This document shows, one piece after another, positions 48,536 to 57,011 of a DNA stretch of 64,000 nt; the stretch's first letter is position 1; every line of letters begins with the position of its first letter. Location of the stretch: positions 124,001-188,000 of the forward strand of contig CAVRBT010000007.1 of NCBI GenBank assembly GCA_963719275.1, given 5' to 3'. Source of the DNA: AC-32 sp963719275 (GTDB taxonomy: Bacteria; Actinomycetota; Thermoleophilia; Gaiellales; Gaiellaceae). A program made the position numbers and the translations under genes. Under the pieces are notes generated by a model that saw nothing but the letters and a program-made list of their open reading frames with translations, had not been told where the DNA came from and made no database searches.

Positions 48536-48834
48536 CGCGTCTCGCTCTCCATCACGAAGAAGGCCGCGGCTTTTTTCAGGATCTCCCGCTCTTGCTCGAG
48601 CAACAGCACGCGGCGGCGCAGCTCGCGCAACTCCTCGCGCTCATCGCCGGTCAGGCCATCGCGCTCGCCGCGCTCGATCTGCGCCTGCTGCACCCACAAC
48701 CGCAGCGACTCCCGCGACACGCCGAGATCCGCGGCGATCTCACCGAGAGTGCGATCCGTGCGAGCGTAGAGCGCTACCGCCTCACGCCGAAACTCCGGCG
48801 GATACGGCCTTCGGTACTTCGGCTTCCTTGGCAT
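48532..48834 (-). CDS. IS3-family transposase OrfA (HTH protein)
   Basis: 100 residues. HTH (YPPEFRREAVALYARTDRTL, GEIAADLGVSRESLRLWVQQ) followed by a leucine-zipper-like helix (ELRELRRRVLLLEQEREILK). Provides DNA binding and dimerisation. The 3' end holds the A6G slippery sequence. Confidence 0.92.
   Translation of the reverse strand: MPRKPKYRRPYPPEFRREAVALYARTDRTLGEIAADLGVSRESLRLWVQQAQIERGERDGLTGDEREELRELRRRVLLLEQEREILKKAAAFFVMESETR
48570..48576 (-). promoter_or_regulatory. Programmed -1 frameshift site AAAAAAG
   Basis: Minus-strand CTG-AAA-AAA-G within orfA. A -1 slip continues open as KKSRGLLRDGERDAVSLFRF into orfB, the usual IS3 arrangement. Confidence 0.75.
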
Positions 48835-49111
48835 GGGCAGACAGCCTTTCTGCCGGACCGGATAGCCCAGCGCTCAGCTGTCCACGAAACCGGGGGCATT
48901 CCAATGACCACTCGCGCTACGCCTACGTCGAGCTGCACCCGCGCGAGGACGGCCCGAGCGCGGCGCGCGTGCTCCCCGAGCTTGCCTCGCTCGGCCTCCC
49001 CCCGCCCGAGGCGGTGTTGACCGACAACGCCTTCGCCTACACGCGCTCCCGTCGCTTCCGCGAGATCTTCAAGAAGACAACTCAGATGGGCACGCTACGA
49101 TCCATGCCCGA

Positions 49112-50356
49112 ATGCGAAGCGCGCTTATTCTCGTCGAGAACGACTCCGTACCGGCTGACACTAGAGTCTGGGCCGAGTGCACCTCGCTTCGACGGGCTGG
49201 CTGGGACGTCACGGTGATCTGTCCGAAGGGCCACGCTCGTGACGTCGAGGAATTCAGCGATTTGGATGGGGTTCAGATTCATCGCATCGACGTCGGCGTG
49301 AGTACCAGCAGCGTCGGCTACCTACGGGAGTACGGCCTTGCTCTTCTACGAATGAGCGTGCTCGTGCAGCGCCTCTCTCGGACGAAGCACTTCGACGTCG
49401 TCCAGGCCTGCAACCCTCCCGATTTCCTGCTCCTCGCCGCGATCGCGTTGCGCCGTCGCGGTGCGGCGATGATCTTCGACCACCATGACTTGAGTCCTGA
49501 GCTGTACCTCGCCAAGTACGGCCAGGGCCGCGCCACGCTGCGCGCGTTGAAGCTCGCGGAGCGAGCAGGCTTTGCCCTGGCCGACGTCGTGTTGGCGACC
49601 AACGAGTCGTTTCGGGAGATCGCAATCGGGCGTGGCCACAAGGCCCCAGGGGATGTGTTCGTGGTTCGCAACGGGCCCGACGCGGTTATCTTCAGGCCCA
49701 CCGAGCCGGACCGCGACTTGCGGGCTGGTGCCGAGCACGTCATCGGCTACGTCGGCGTCATGGGCCCTCAGGACGGAGTCGATGTCGCTCTGGAGGCTCT
49801 CGCGGTGTTGCGGACGCGCAGAAACGATTGGCGTGCTGTCTTCGTCGGCGACGGCGACGCACTCCCAGATGCACGAGCGCTTTCGCATCGCCATGGCCTC
49901 GACGATGTCGTCTCGTTCACCGGATACGTGCAAGACCGTGACCGGCTTGGGAGGATGATCGCAGCGTGCGACGTGTGTGTCTCACCCGAGCCTCGAAACC
50001 CCCTGAACGAGCGGTCCACATTAATGAAGGTCGCCGAGTATATGGCTGTGGGGCGACCTGTCGTGGCCTTCGGCCTCCGCGAGACGCGGCGAACGGCAGG
50101 AGATGCAGCCGTCTATGCGGCGCGCGACGACCCGGTCGCGTTCGCAGAAGCGATCGAATGCTTGCTCGATGACCCGGCGAGACGGGACCGGATGGGTGCG
50201 CTCGGACGTGAGCGAGCGAAAGCGAGTCTTGGTTGGAGCGCATCCGAACAGGTGCTACTGGCCGCGTATGCGCACGCGCTCGAACGGGCTGGGCGTCGCC
50301 GCAACGGCAACAGTGCCTTCGCGACTGGAGCGCGCCAGGATGGCGTTGTCCCATAA
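49112..50356 (+). CDS. Glycosyltransferase family 4 (WbuB-like)
   Basis: 414 residues. N-terminal ALILVENDSVPADTRVWAEC and FDVVQACNPPDFLLL, AMIFDHHDLSPELYLAKYG; C-terminal GYVGVMGPQDGVDVALEALA and the EX7E-type segment CVSPEPRNPLNERSTLMKVA with EYMAVGRPVVAF. A retaining GT-B transferase, probably adding an N-acetyl hexosamine-type sugar. First gene after the IS region; starts 32 bp after the last IS481 remnant. Confidence 0.88.
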   Translation: MRSALILVENDSVPADTRVWAECTSLRRAGWDVTVICPKGHARDVEEFSDLDGVQIHRIDVGVSTSSVGYLREYGLALLRMSVLVQRLSRTKHFDVVQACNPPDFLLLAAIALRRRGAAMIFDHHDLSPELYLAKYGQGRATLRALKLAERAGFALADVVLATNESFREIAIGRGHKAPGDVFVVRNGPDAVIFRPTEPDRDLRAGAEHVIGYVGVMGPQDGVDVALEALAVLRTRRNDWRAVFVGDGDALPDARALSHRHGLDDVVSFTGYVQDRDRLGRMIAACDVCVSPEPRNPLNERSTLMKVAEYMAVGRPVVAFGLRETRRTAGDAAVYAARDDPVAFAEAIECLLDDPARRDRMGALGRERAKASLGWSASEQVLLAAYAHALERAGRRRNGNSAFATGARQDGVVP

Positions 50357-51044
50357 ATCCGTGGCGGTGTTTCGCGAAACGAAGGCAGTTCGCGGACGCG
50401 CAAGCGTGCGTGCATTTAACGCCGGCGTCCTGCGCGAGTCCGGACGCTTCGACCTGATCACGAATCTGGATGCTGACGTGTCGTTCGAGCCGACGTACTT
50501 CGACGTCTTGCGCCAGGAGTTCGAGAGAAATCCGGGTCTCGGTATCGCTTCGGGCTTGTGCCACGAGCTTCAGGGCGATTGTTGGAGACCGGTCTACGTT
50601 ACGTACCCGAACCTGCGCGGAGCCTCGCGCACGTATCGCGGGGAGTGCTTGACGCAGTTACTCCCTCTGGAAGAGCGTATCGGCTGGGACGGCATTGACG
50701 TTATCCGGGCAAACATTCGCGGTTGGGAGATTGCGACGATCCGGACTCTCAGGTACTTCCATCACCGTCCGACCGGTGCTCGAGACTCGAGCCGGTTCGC
50801 GGGCTGGGCCGAAGAGGGCAACGTCTCCTACTACATGTGGTATAGGCCTTCCTACATTGCGCACGCTCTACCGCGTAACAGCCGATCGCGATCTTGTGGC
50901 TGCGGTCTCGCTTGGGGCTATACCGGCTCGGCTCTAAGGCGAAAGCCAAGACACGCTGAGGCCGGTTTTCGAGAGTTCGTGCGTTCAAACCAGTCATTGA
51001 GGAGCTGGCCGCTACGCGCTCGCGAGGTTAGGCCCAGACAGTGA
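50345..51044 (+). pseudogene. Family 2 glycosyltransferase lacking its N-terminal domain
   Basis: The frame is open upstream inside the preceding gene, but homology to the intact copy at 36687 starts only at about 50385 (RGRASVRAFNAGVLRESGRF). It lacks the first 90 residues, including the DNGSTDG motif. The rest is well kept (LDADVSFEPTYFDVL, YFHHRPTGARDSSRFAGWAE, FREFVRSNQSLRSWPLRARE), with a local frame change near 50870. No start codon with ribosome site was found. Confidence 0.65.
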
Positions 51045-51279
51045 GCTGAAGGACGAGCCGTGGTGCAAGGCCTGCTCAGTCTGAGTTTCACGGCCCGACG
51101 CCCATACGATGGCGACGCGTACAGGTGGCACCGTCGCGCTCACGCAGGGCCACGGGCTCTCTTAGCCCTTCCTCCGTGCCCAGGACGGCTCAGTGCTGGC
51201 GGGTTGTCCCCGGCTCGCCGGACACCTCGTGCGCGTGGAGGATCGTCAGCGCGGACGAGCGCGGGGCGGATCGATCTCG

Positions 51280-52090
51280 TCAGCCTGTCGTCATGCGGGC
51301 GAGTACGGACTCGCCTGCCCGCACCCAGTCGCCGGGGGTCACGCACACTTCGAGCCCCTCGGTGACGGGCAGCACGAGGTCGACCTGGGAGCCGAACCGG
51401 ATGATGCCGATCCGCTGGCCTCGCGCGATACGCTCGCCGACCTCGACGTAGGAGGCGATCTGGCGCACGAGGCGTGACGCGATCTGGACGACGGCCACCT
51501 GGAGACCGCCCGACGTCTCGATCACCGTCGTCGCTCGCTCGTTCTCGAATGCCATCTTGGGGTCGCTGAGCGAGCCGAATTGGCCTGGGAAGTGGCGGCG
51601 CAGCGTCACGACGCCGTCGACCGGCGCACGGTTCACGTGGACTTCCAGGAAGCTCATCCCGATACCGATCACATGGGCGTCCCCGAAGCGCAACTGTGTC
51701 TTCGTCAACTCCTCGAGCTGGAAGTCGCGACCGACCTTCGTCGCCACCGGGAGCGTGCCGCCCTGCGACCGCCGGACGTAGACGATCTTCCCATCGGCCG
51801 GACTGACCACGACACCCTCCTCGGGAGGCGGCGTCCGCTCCGGATCTCGGTAGAAGCGCCAGGCCAGCACCATCAGCGCGAGAATGACCGTCAGCACTGC
51901 CGTGAGCGCGGCGGATGCCACGGGACCCGATCCCCACCAGGGCATCGAGCGCCGATACACCCAGCGCCGCCACGACGCCGAGCACGAAAACGCCAAGCAC
52001 GACGCGGCGCAGGCCCAACTCCCACTTCCACGCGAGCGCCAGCGCGAGGACGAGCGCAGCGACGACGCCGGTAAGGAGTGGGGCGAACAT
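51280..52090 (-). CDS. psd: Phosphatidylserine decarboxylase (short type), one frameshift
   Basis: About 270 residues once one C near 51930 is removed. Two N-terminal membrane helices (LLTGVVAALVLALALAW and a second), then the decarboxylase core with VVSPADGKIVYV, HVIGIGMSFLEVHVNRAPVD and the self-cleavage site GIIRFGSQVDLVLP. Cleavage before the Ser in FGS generates the pyruvoyl group. Makes phosphatidylethanolamine. It follows the ATP-grasp gene by 4 bp on the same strand. Confidence 0.85.
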
Positions 52091-52094
52091 CGTT

Positions 52095-53297
52095 TCAGAA
52101 GCCTCGCTTCACGATCAGATACGGAACCAGCGCCAGTTCGGCGATTGCTGGCAGCGGGTCTCGCACCGCGAAAACGGCTTCGGTGTCGGCCTGCAGCATG
52201 GAAGAAAGGTATCGACGCGGGGTCAATCGGCGATGAGCGATTTCGACGAGCGCCGTGGGCAGGTCGGTGGTGACGCGCACCCAGTGCACTCCCGTTCGCG
52301 CGGTGCACGAATCGACGGTCTCGCCGAGCTGGTCCGCCATCAGCAGCGCGGGGAAGTCGACCCCGGCGGCCGCGCCGATCGAGTGGTAGCCCCAGGTGCG
52401 GGCGTTGACGTCGAGCAGCTTCGGCACGCCGTCGCGCGCGTCCCGCTTGAACTCGACCTCCACCAGCCCGTAGTAGTCCATACCCCGGAGAAAGCGCTCG
52501 GCGAGGTCGACGAGGTGCGGCACATCCACCGTCTCTACGTAGGTGCTTGCGCGTCCGAATTCTGGTGGGTGCTGTCGCAGCCGGCATGCCGTCAGGCGGC
52601 CGACCGAGCGCCCGTCCTTGAAGAACGCGCAAAACGCGAGCTGGGAGCGCCCGTCTCCGGGGATCAGCTCCTGGACCATCACCTCGCCGTCGCCGACGAG
52701 ATCGAGGGCACGGCCTAAGAGGACGCGCAGCTCGTCGCGCGTGTTGGCGCGCCACGCCTTCGCGCCGGTCGCGTAGACGAAGTTCTCCTTGATGGCAGGC
52801 TTGAGCGCGAAGGGTCCAGGCACGTCGACCTGGTCCACGTCATCGACCGCCCGCGGATACCACGTGCGAGGGGTAGGGATACCGAGGTCGATTGCGAGGG
52901 CGTACGTTTGGCGCTTGTCCCACGCCCACCGGACGCTCTCCCAGGCCGGTGTTGGTACCCGGTAAAGAGTCCCGAGGACATCACGGTTCCGGGAAACGGC
53001 CGCGACAGTTTCCTCGCGGGTGGGGAAGATCACCCATCCCTCTAGACCCAGCCGGCGCCCGGTCGTGAGCAGCGACTCGACCGTTGCCGTCTCGTCGCGG
53101 AGGTCAGGCACGCGGACGTTATACGTCGTATAGCGGGAGAAGCGCGAGATTGAACGCTCGTCATCGAGCACACAGACGGGCCACCCCTGTCTGCCGACGC
53201 TACGGACGATGCCCAGGCCCTGATAGTCGCCGCCGACGACGATAGCGCCCAATGCTCGTGGGCGGGATCTTGACGTTGTAGTCAGGAACGCGCGCAT
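52095..53297 (-). CDS. ATP-grasp carboxylate-amine ligase-like protein
   Basis: 400 residues. N-terminal Rossmann-like GAIVVGGDYQGLGIVRSV, central ATP-grasp with FALKPAIKENFVYATGAKAW, MVQELIPGDGRSQLAF and metal-binding YGLVEVEFKRDA ... KLLDVNARTWGYH. It joins an amine to a carboxylate with ATP; the substrate is unknown. ATG 53297 (AGGA upstream) is chosen, with ATG 53321 as an alternative. A degraded paralogue is at 45412. Confidence 0.8.
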   Translation of the reverse strand: MRAFLTTTSRSRPRALGAIVVGGDYQGLGIVRSVGRQGWPVCVLDDERSISRFSRYTTYNVRVPDLRDETATVESLLTTGRRLGLEGWVIFPTREETVAAVSRNRDVLGTLYRVPTPAWESVRWAWDKRQTYALAIDLGIPTPRTWYPRAVDDVDQVDVPGPFALKPAIKENFVYATGAKAWRANTRDELRVLLGRALDLVGDGEVMVQELIPGDGRSQLAFCAFFKDGRSVGRLTACRLRQHPPEFGRASTYVETVDVPHLVDLAERFLRGMDYYGLVEVEFKRDARDGVPKLLDVNARTWGYHSIGAAAGVDFPALLMADQLGETVDSCTARTGVHWVRVTTDLPTALVEIAHRRLTPRRYLSSMLQADTEAVFAVRDPLPAIAELALVPYLIVKRGF

Positions 53298-53415
53298 AGT
53301 GTCCTGTCGCTTCAACTCCATCTCGCTTACGCTAACCCCAGACAGTCCTCCCGACTTCAGCATCTCCCCTGCCCGCCGTCAACGCAGCGGTGTGCGCCAA
53401 GCGCCAACTCGTCCG

Positions 53416-54753
53416 TCAGCGGGTGCTGCGAATGCCCATGTCGGTGCCGTCGGATGCTGCGCCTTTGCCTCGGGAGCGGGCGGCTAGCCGGTAGCCCGCG
53501 TAGGTCTTGGGCTTGGCGCCGCCGACGAAGATCGCTCTGCCGGTGATGTTGCCCCTGCCGGGCTTGCCCGCGTTGAGGTTGTGGTCGCTGGTACCCCAGG
53601 TGCTGCCCGGTGCGGAGATTCCACCGCGGCGCGTAAAGACGTTGTCTCGCACGAGGTTCCCCGAGGACGTCTCGCCATCGTTCGCGTCGGCGAAGCTAAG
53701 ATCACCGCCACCGGCGAACGTGTTGTGGGTCACCGTCCAGTTGTCCCCACCGTAAGCGGCGACGGAGTGTGGGTAGATGCAGGTGCAGACGAAGACGTTG
53801 TTCGTGACCGTGCCGTAATCCTCCCCATCAAACGACCCGATCCCGCCTGAGCCGTCGCCGTTGTCGTGGAAGTAATTCCCCCTGACGACCACATGACGAG
53901 CGCCATACAACTGGATCGGGTCGACGTGCGCGTCGTTGATCGAAACGCAGTTGCCCTGCCGAAGACCCGTGAACTCGTTGCCCGGTCCGATGCGAACGCC
54001 GTAAGCGTCGCCGATCACCTGGACGCCGTCCGAGCAGCCGCCACTAAAATGGTTATTCCTGATCGTGACTCCCACCGGCCGGGTGTTGTCGTAGCCACGA
54101 ATGGTGAGCCTGCCCTCGTAACTTTTCGGGCCGGCATTGTTGCCATCCAGGCGATTGGAGTCGAACAAGATGCTGGCGCGGGCTCGCTGCGTCTGAACCA
54201 GCGACATCCCGGTGAAGGTGTTGTGCGAGAGGGTGATGTCGGCGGAGCTGGCCATGAGCAGGTCGCTGATGGTCAGGCCGACGAGGCGGAGCCCGCTTGA
54301 TGCGACGATTTCCAGATCCATTGATGCCGAGGATCCTTTGACCGGCCGGACAACGACCGGTTTCGCCTTATGGATGTTCCGAATCGCGACGTGGCCGTAG
54401 TCGCCGCCGGTCAAGCAGACAACCGACCCTCGCGCTGCAGAGGCGATCACTGACGCGAGGCGGGTACGGACACCGATCCTCTTCGTGCAACGCGGCGCTT
54501 TCCGACCAGACGCGTGAATCACCGTCGCCGAAACCAAACGGATCTTGAGACTATCCGGTCGGCTCGGCCCGGCGAGCCCGCCTCTCGCCGCCGAAGCCGG
54601 CATCGTGCAAAGGAATGCCGCTGCGGCCGCCGCTGCGGCCGCCCGAAAGAGGAGACGTCGGCGCGCGCGACCTCGAAGGTCGGACACGTCACATAGGGCG
54701 GGAGGAGAGCGCCTCGTCACGCACGCGCCAGTGTAGACGCCTCCAACGGACAT
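53416..54753 (-). CDS. Secreted right-handed parallel beta-helix protein
   Basis: 445 residues. Signal peptide region LLFRAAAAAAAAAFLCTMPASA at about residues 35-56. Beta-helix repeats from about residue 130 (HVAIRNIHKAKPVVVRPVKG, ASGLRLVGLTISDL, CSDGVQVIGDAYGVRIG, HVDPIQLYGARHVVVRGNYF, GDGSGGIGSFDGEDY). It shares HVDPIQ...NYFH and GDGSGGI with the duplicated beta-helix proteins, so it is a diverged third paralogue. Several in-frame starts exist; ATG 54753 is used. Divergent from the epimerase gene. Confidence 0.8.
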   Translation of the reverse strand: MSVGGVYTGACVTRRSPPALCDVSDLRGRARRRLLFRAAAAAAAAAFLCTMPASAARGGLAGPSRPDSLKIRLVSATVIHASGRKAPRCTKRIGVRTRLASVIASAARGSVVCLTGGDYGHVAIRNIHKAKPVVVRPVKGSSASMDLEIVASSGLRLVGLTISDLLMASSADITLSHNTFTGMSLVQTQRARASILFDSNRLDGNNAGPKSYEGRLTIRGYDNTRPVGVTIRNNHFSGGCSDGVQVIGDAYGVRIGPGNEFTGLRQGNCVSINDAHVDPIQLYGARHVVVRGNYFHDNGDGSGGIGSFDGEDYGTVTNNVFVCTCIYPHSVAAYGGDNWTVTHNTFAGGGDLSFADANDGETSSGNLVRDNVFTRRGGISAPGSTWGTSDHNLNAGKPGRGNITGRAIFVGGAKPKTYAGYRLAARSRGKGAASDGTDMGIRSTR

Positions 54754-54879
54754 CGGGCCGCGACATACGCTGTTTGCGCGATATGCCTGCGTCGGACGAG
54801 GTGTTCGGCCCAACAAAGACGCTCACCGCGGACTGGACCCGACTTTGCGCGCGGCCCCGCCCTGTTAGCCTCCCTTGAG

Positions 54880-55992
54880 ATGCATGTCCTGGTCACAGGG
54901 GGCGCCGGCTTCATCGGCTCGCACCTCATCGATCGCCTGCTTGCGGCCGGCCACGACGTGCGGGTGCTCGACTCGCTCGATCCGCAGGTTCACAACGGCT
55001 GGCCCGACTATCTAGCTGCCGATATCGAACGGATCGAGGGCGACGTTCGCGACCGCGACGCCGTGAAGAGGGCGCTGGAGGGCGTGGATCGACTAGTGCA
55101 TCTCGCCGCCGCCGTCGGTGTCGGCCAGTCGATGTACGAGATCGAGCGGTATACGTCCGTGAACGCAATGGGCGCGGCGGTCGTCCTCGAGGCGGCGATG
55201 GACGTGCGCGCCCGGCTCGAGAAGGTGGTCGTTGCGTCCTCGATGTCCATTTACGGCGAAGGGCTCTACCGCTGTCCGGCGGAAGACGTACTGCGCTCGC
55301 CGGAGCCTCGTTCCGACGAGCAGCTTGCCCGGAGGGAGTGGGAGCTTGTCTGTCCCTCCTGCGAAACGGCGCTGGAGCCGGCTGGGACGCCGGAGTCGAA
55401 GCCGCTCCAGCCGCTCTCGATCTACGCGATCGGCAAGCGCGACCACGAGGAGATGTTCCTGGCGTGGGGCCGCGCCTACAAGGTGCCGGCCACGGCACTC
55501 CGCTTCTTCAACGTGTACGGCCCGCGACAGGCTCTGTCGAATCCCTACACCGGCGTAGCCGCGATCTTCGCCTCCAGGCTCCTGAACGGCCGGCCGCCGG
55601 TCGTCTTCGAGGATGGCCACCAGAGTCGTGACTTCGTCCATGTCTCGGACATCGCGGCTGGCATCGAGGCTGCGCTCGAGGCCGGGAGAGGAGACTTCCG
55701 CGCCATCAACCTCGGAACAGGCGTCTCGACGTCGGTGCTTCGCGTCGCCGAGGTGCTGGCGCGCGAGCTCGGCGTGGCGGTCGAGCCGGAGCTGCGGTGG
55801 GAGTATCGCGCCGGCGACATCCGGCACTGCTTCGCGGACATCTCGCTCGCGCGGCAAGAGCTGGGGTACGAGCCGTGCGTAGCGTTCGACCACGGGATGT
55901 CAGAGCTGGCAGCGTGGCTCGCCGACCAAGAGGCCGAGGATCGCGTGGAGGAGGCAACCGCAGCACTCGTCGAGCGAGGTCTCGCCGGCTAA
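54880..55992 (+). CDS. NAD-dependent sugar epimerase (dTDP-L-rhamnose 4-epimerase-like)
   Basis: 370 residues. VLVTGGAGFIGSHLIDRLLA (GxxGxxG), the SSMSIYGEG Ser and the YAIGK active site (Tyr-x3-Lys). An insertion of about 35 residues carries CPSCE, the Cys pair seen in dTDP-L-rhamnose/6-deoxytalose 4-epimerases. C-terminal LGTGVSTSVLRVAEVL. Converts the 4-hydroxyl configuration of a nucleotide sugar for the glycan. The exact substrate is inferred. Confidence 0.85.
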   Translation: MHVLVTGGAGFIGSHLIDRLLAAGHDVRVLDSLDPQVHNGWPDYLAADIERIEGDVRDRDAVKRALEGVDRLVHLAAAVGVGQSMYEIERYTSVNAMGAAVVLEAAMDVRARLEKVVVASSMSIYGEGLYRCPAEDVLRSPEPRSDEQLARREWELVCPSCETALEPAGTPESKPLQPLSIYAIGKRDHEEMFLAWGRAYKVPATALRFFNVYGPRQALSNPYTGVAAIFASRLLNGRPPVVFEDGHQSRDFVHVSDIAAGIEAALEAGRGDFRAINLGTGVSTSVLRVAEVLARELGVAVEPELRWEYRAGDIRHCFADISLARQELGYEPCVAFDHGMSELAAWLADQEAEDRVEEATAALVERGLAG

Positions 55993-56063
55993 CGCCGTTT
56001 GTGTCGCTGGTCGCGCGTGAGGCCGGTCGCCCAGCTTTCATACCCGCAGTCCCCTTCGAAACC

Positions 56064-57011
56064 TTACCGGCGTCCTGCCATTCGGAACACGGACGCGTAA
56101 CGGGTCTGCCAATCGTTTCTCTTTCGATCGAGCGGCTCCAGGCCCCACCAATGCCACGGCCAATCGGCCCGCACCAAGGGGTCGCCGTCGTGGATCTCGG
56201 CCATCAGCTCCGGGACCGGCTCCCATCCGAGGTCGATCGCGACGTTCGTGCGGACGTCGAGGTCGACGCCGGATACGAAGAGATAGCCGTCTGGGCTCGT
56301 GAGCTGCGAGAAATTCCGCAAGCACCGTTCGGCACTCGGTGCATCCATGTGGCAGAGGAAGTTGTTCGCAACCACGAGATCCTTCGGTCCGAGCTCCTCG
56401 ACGAGCCGCGGGCCGGCGGCGTCTCCGAGTCGCCACGCGATTCCTTCTCTCAGCCAGGGTTTGACTCGCCCCTCATTGCCCTCCCAATCGAACATCTCGC
56501 GCAGCTCGACCTCGGTCATCTGTTCGAAGATCGATGCGTGCACCGCCTCGGACGTCTGAGGGCCGTAGACGCCCTCTTCTGCGATGGCCAGGACCTCCGG
56601 TGAGATGTCCAGGGCGTCCACGAGGACGACAAGGTCGGGGCGCGCCCGACGCAGCGTCCACAGGATCGAGTAGACCTCGACCCCGACGCTACAGCCGAGC
56701 ACGGCGACGCGCACCGACGATCCCTGCGGCCGTTCGGCGAAGAGGCGGCGCATCAGTTCGAGCGCCGGACGGTTCCGGAGAACCAGCGTCCCGACGTACA
56801 TCTCGCGGTCGGCGTTTCGAGAAGTGAGGACGTGCAGCCAGCGTCCGTATGTCTGGATCGCGTGCAGATCGCGCACGCGAGGCGGGAGACGCCGCCAGAT
56901 GCGCCTGTTCACTTTGAGAAGCACCTTCTCGACGCCTCGTCGGAGCACGGCCGCTCCGTGCCGGCGCTCGCCGACGGCGTCGCGGCGCGTTTGGGAGACG
57001 ATGTTCGTCAC
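56064..57011 (-). CDS. CheR-like SAM-dependent methyltransferase
   Basis: 315 residues. An N-terminal helical part, then VRVAVLGCSVGVEVYSILWT (SAM motif I), VDALDISPEVLAIAEEGVYG, LREMFDWEG and NNFLCHMDAPSAERCLRNFS as in the CheR family. No pairing with chemotaxis genes, so the target is more likely a glycan or protein of this cluster. The GTG start overlaps the pyruvyltransferase stop by 4 bp (GTGA), so the two are coupled. Confidence 0.75.
   Translation of the reverse strand: MTNIVSQTRRDAVGERRHGAAVLRRGVEKVLLKVNRRIWRRLPPRVRDLHAIQTYGRWLHVLTSRNADREMYVGTLVLRNRPALELMRRLFAERPQGSSVRVAVLGCSVGVEVYSILWTLRRARPDLVVLVDALDISPEVLAIAEEGVYGPQTSEAVHASIFEQMTEVELREMFDWEGNEGRVKPWLREGIAWRLGDAAGPRLVEELGPKDLVVANNFLCHMDAPSAERCLRNFSQLTSPDGYLFVSGVDLDVRTNVAIDLGWEPVPELMAEIHDGDPLVRADWPWHWWGLEPLDRKRNDWQTRYASVFRMAGRR

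Larger units (their letters stand above)
47633..48905 (-). mobile_element. Complete IS3-family insertion sequence, 1273 bp
   Basis: Ends TGGACCGCCCCC at the left and, read inward, TGGAATGCCCCC at the right; the inverted repeat continues to GACAGC, with 16 of 21 bases matching from GCCCCC on. Both orfA and orfB are intact on the minus strand, with a slippery A6G site. Flanked by ATG duplications. It is probably still active or only recently inserted. Confidence 0.85.
47299..49080 (+). mobile_element. IS481-family remnant, interrupted by an IS3 element
   Basis: Left part 47299-47632: MQLHANVRLGLSGR, then in shifted frames ALVSAIEGGRSLRAAAAAFS (HTH) and LLHVNVKRLARFRQPGHRA, then GVGYEYLHCVVD. 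Right part from 48906: DHSRYAYVELHPREDGPSAA, then LTDNAFAYTRSRRFREI. Joined at the insertion point, the sequence reads CVVDDHSRYAYVEL, exactly the family motif. The left half has several frameshifts; the C-terminal end is missing (a fragment like it is at 44640). Confidence 0.75.
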
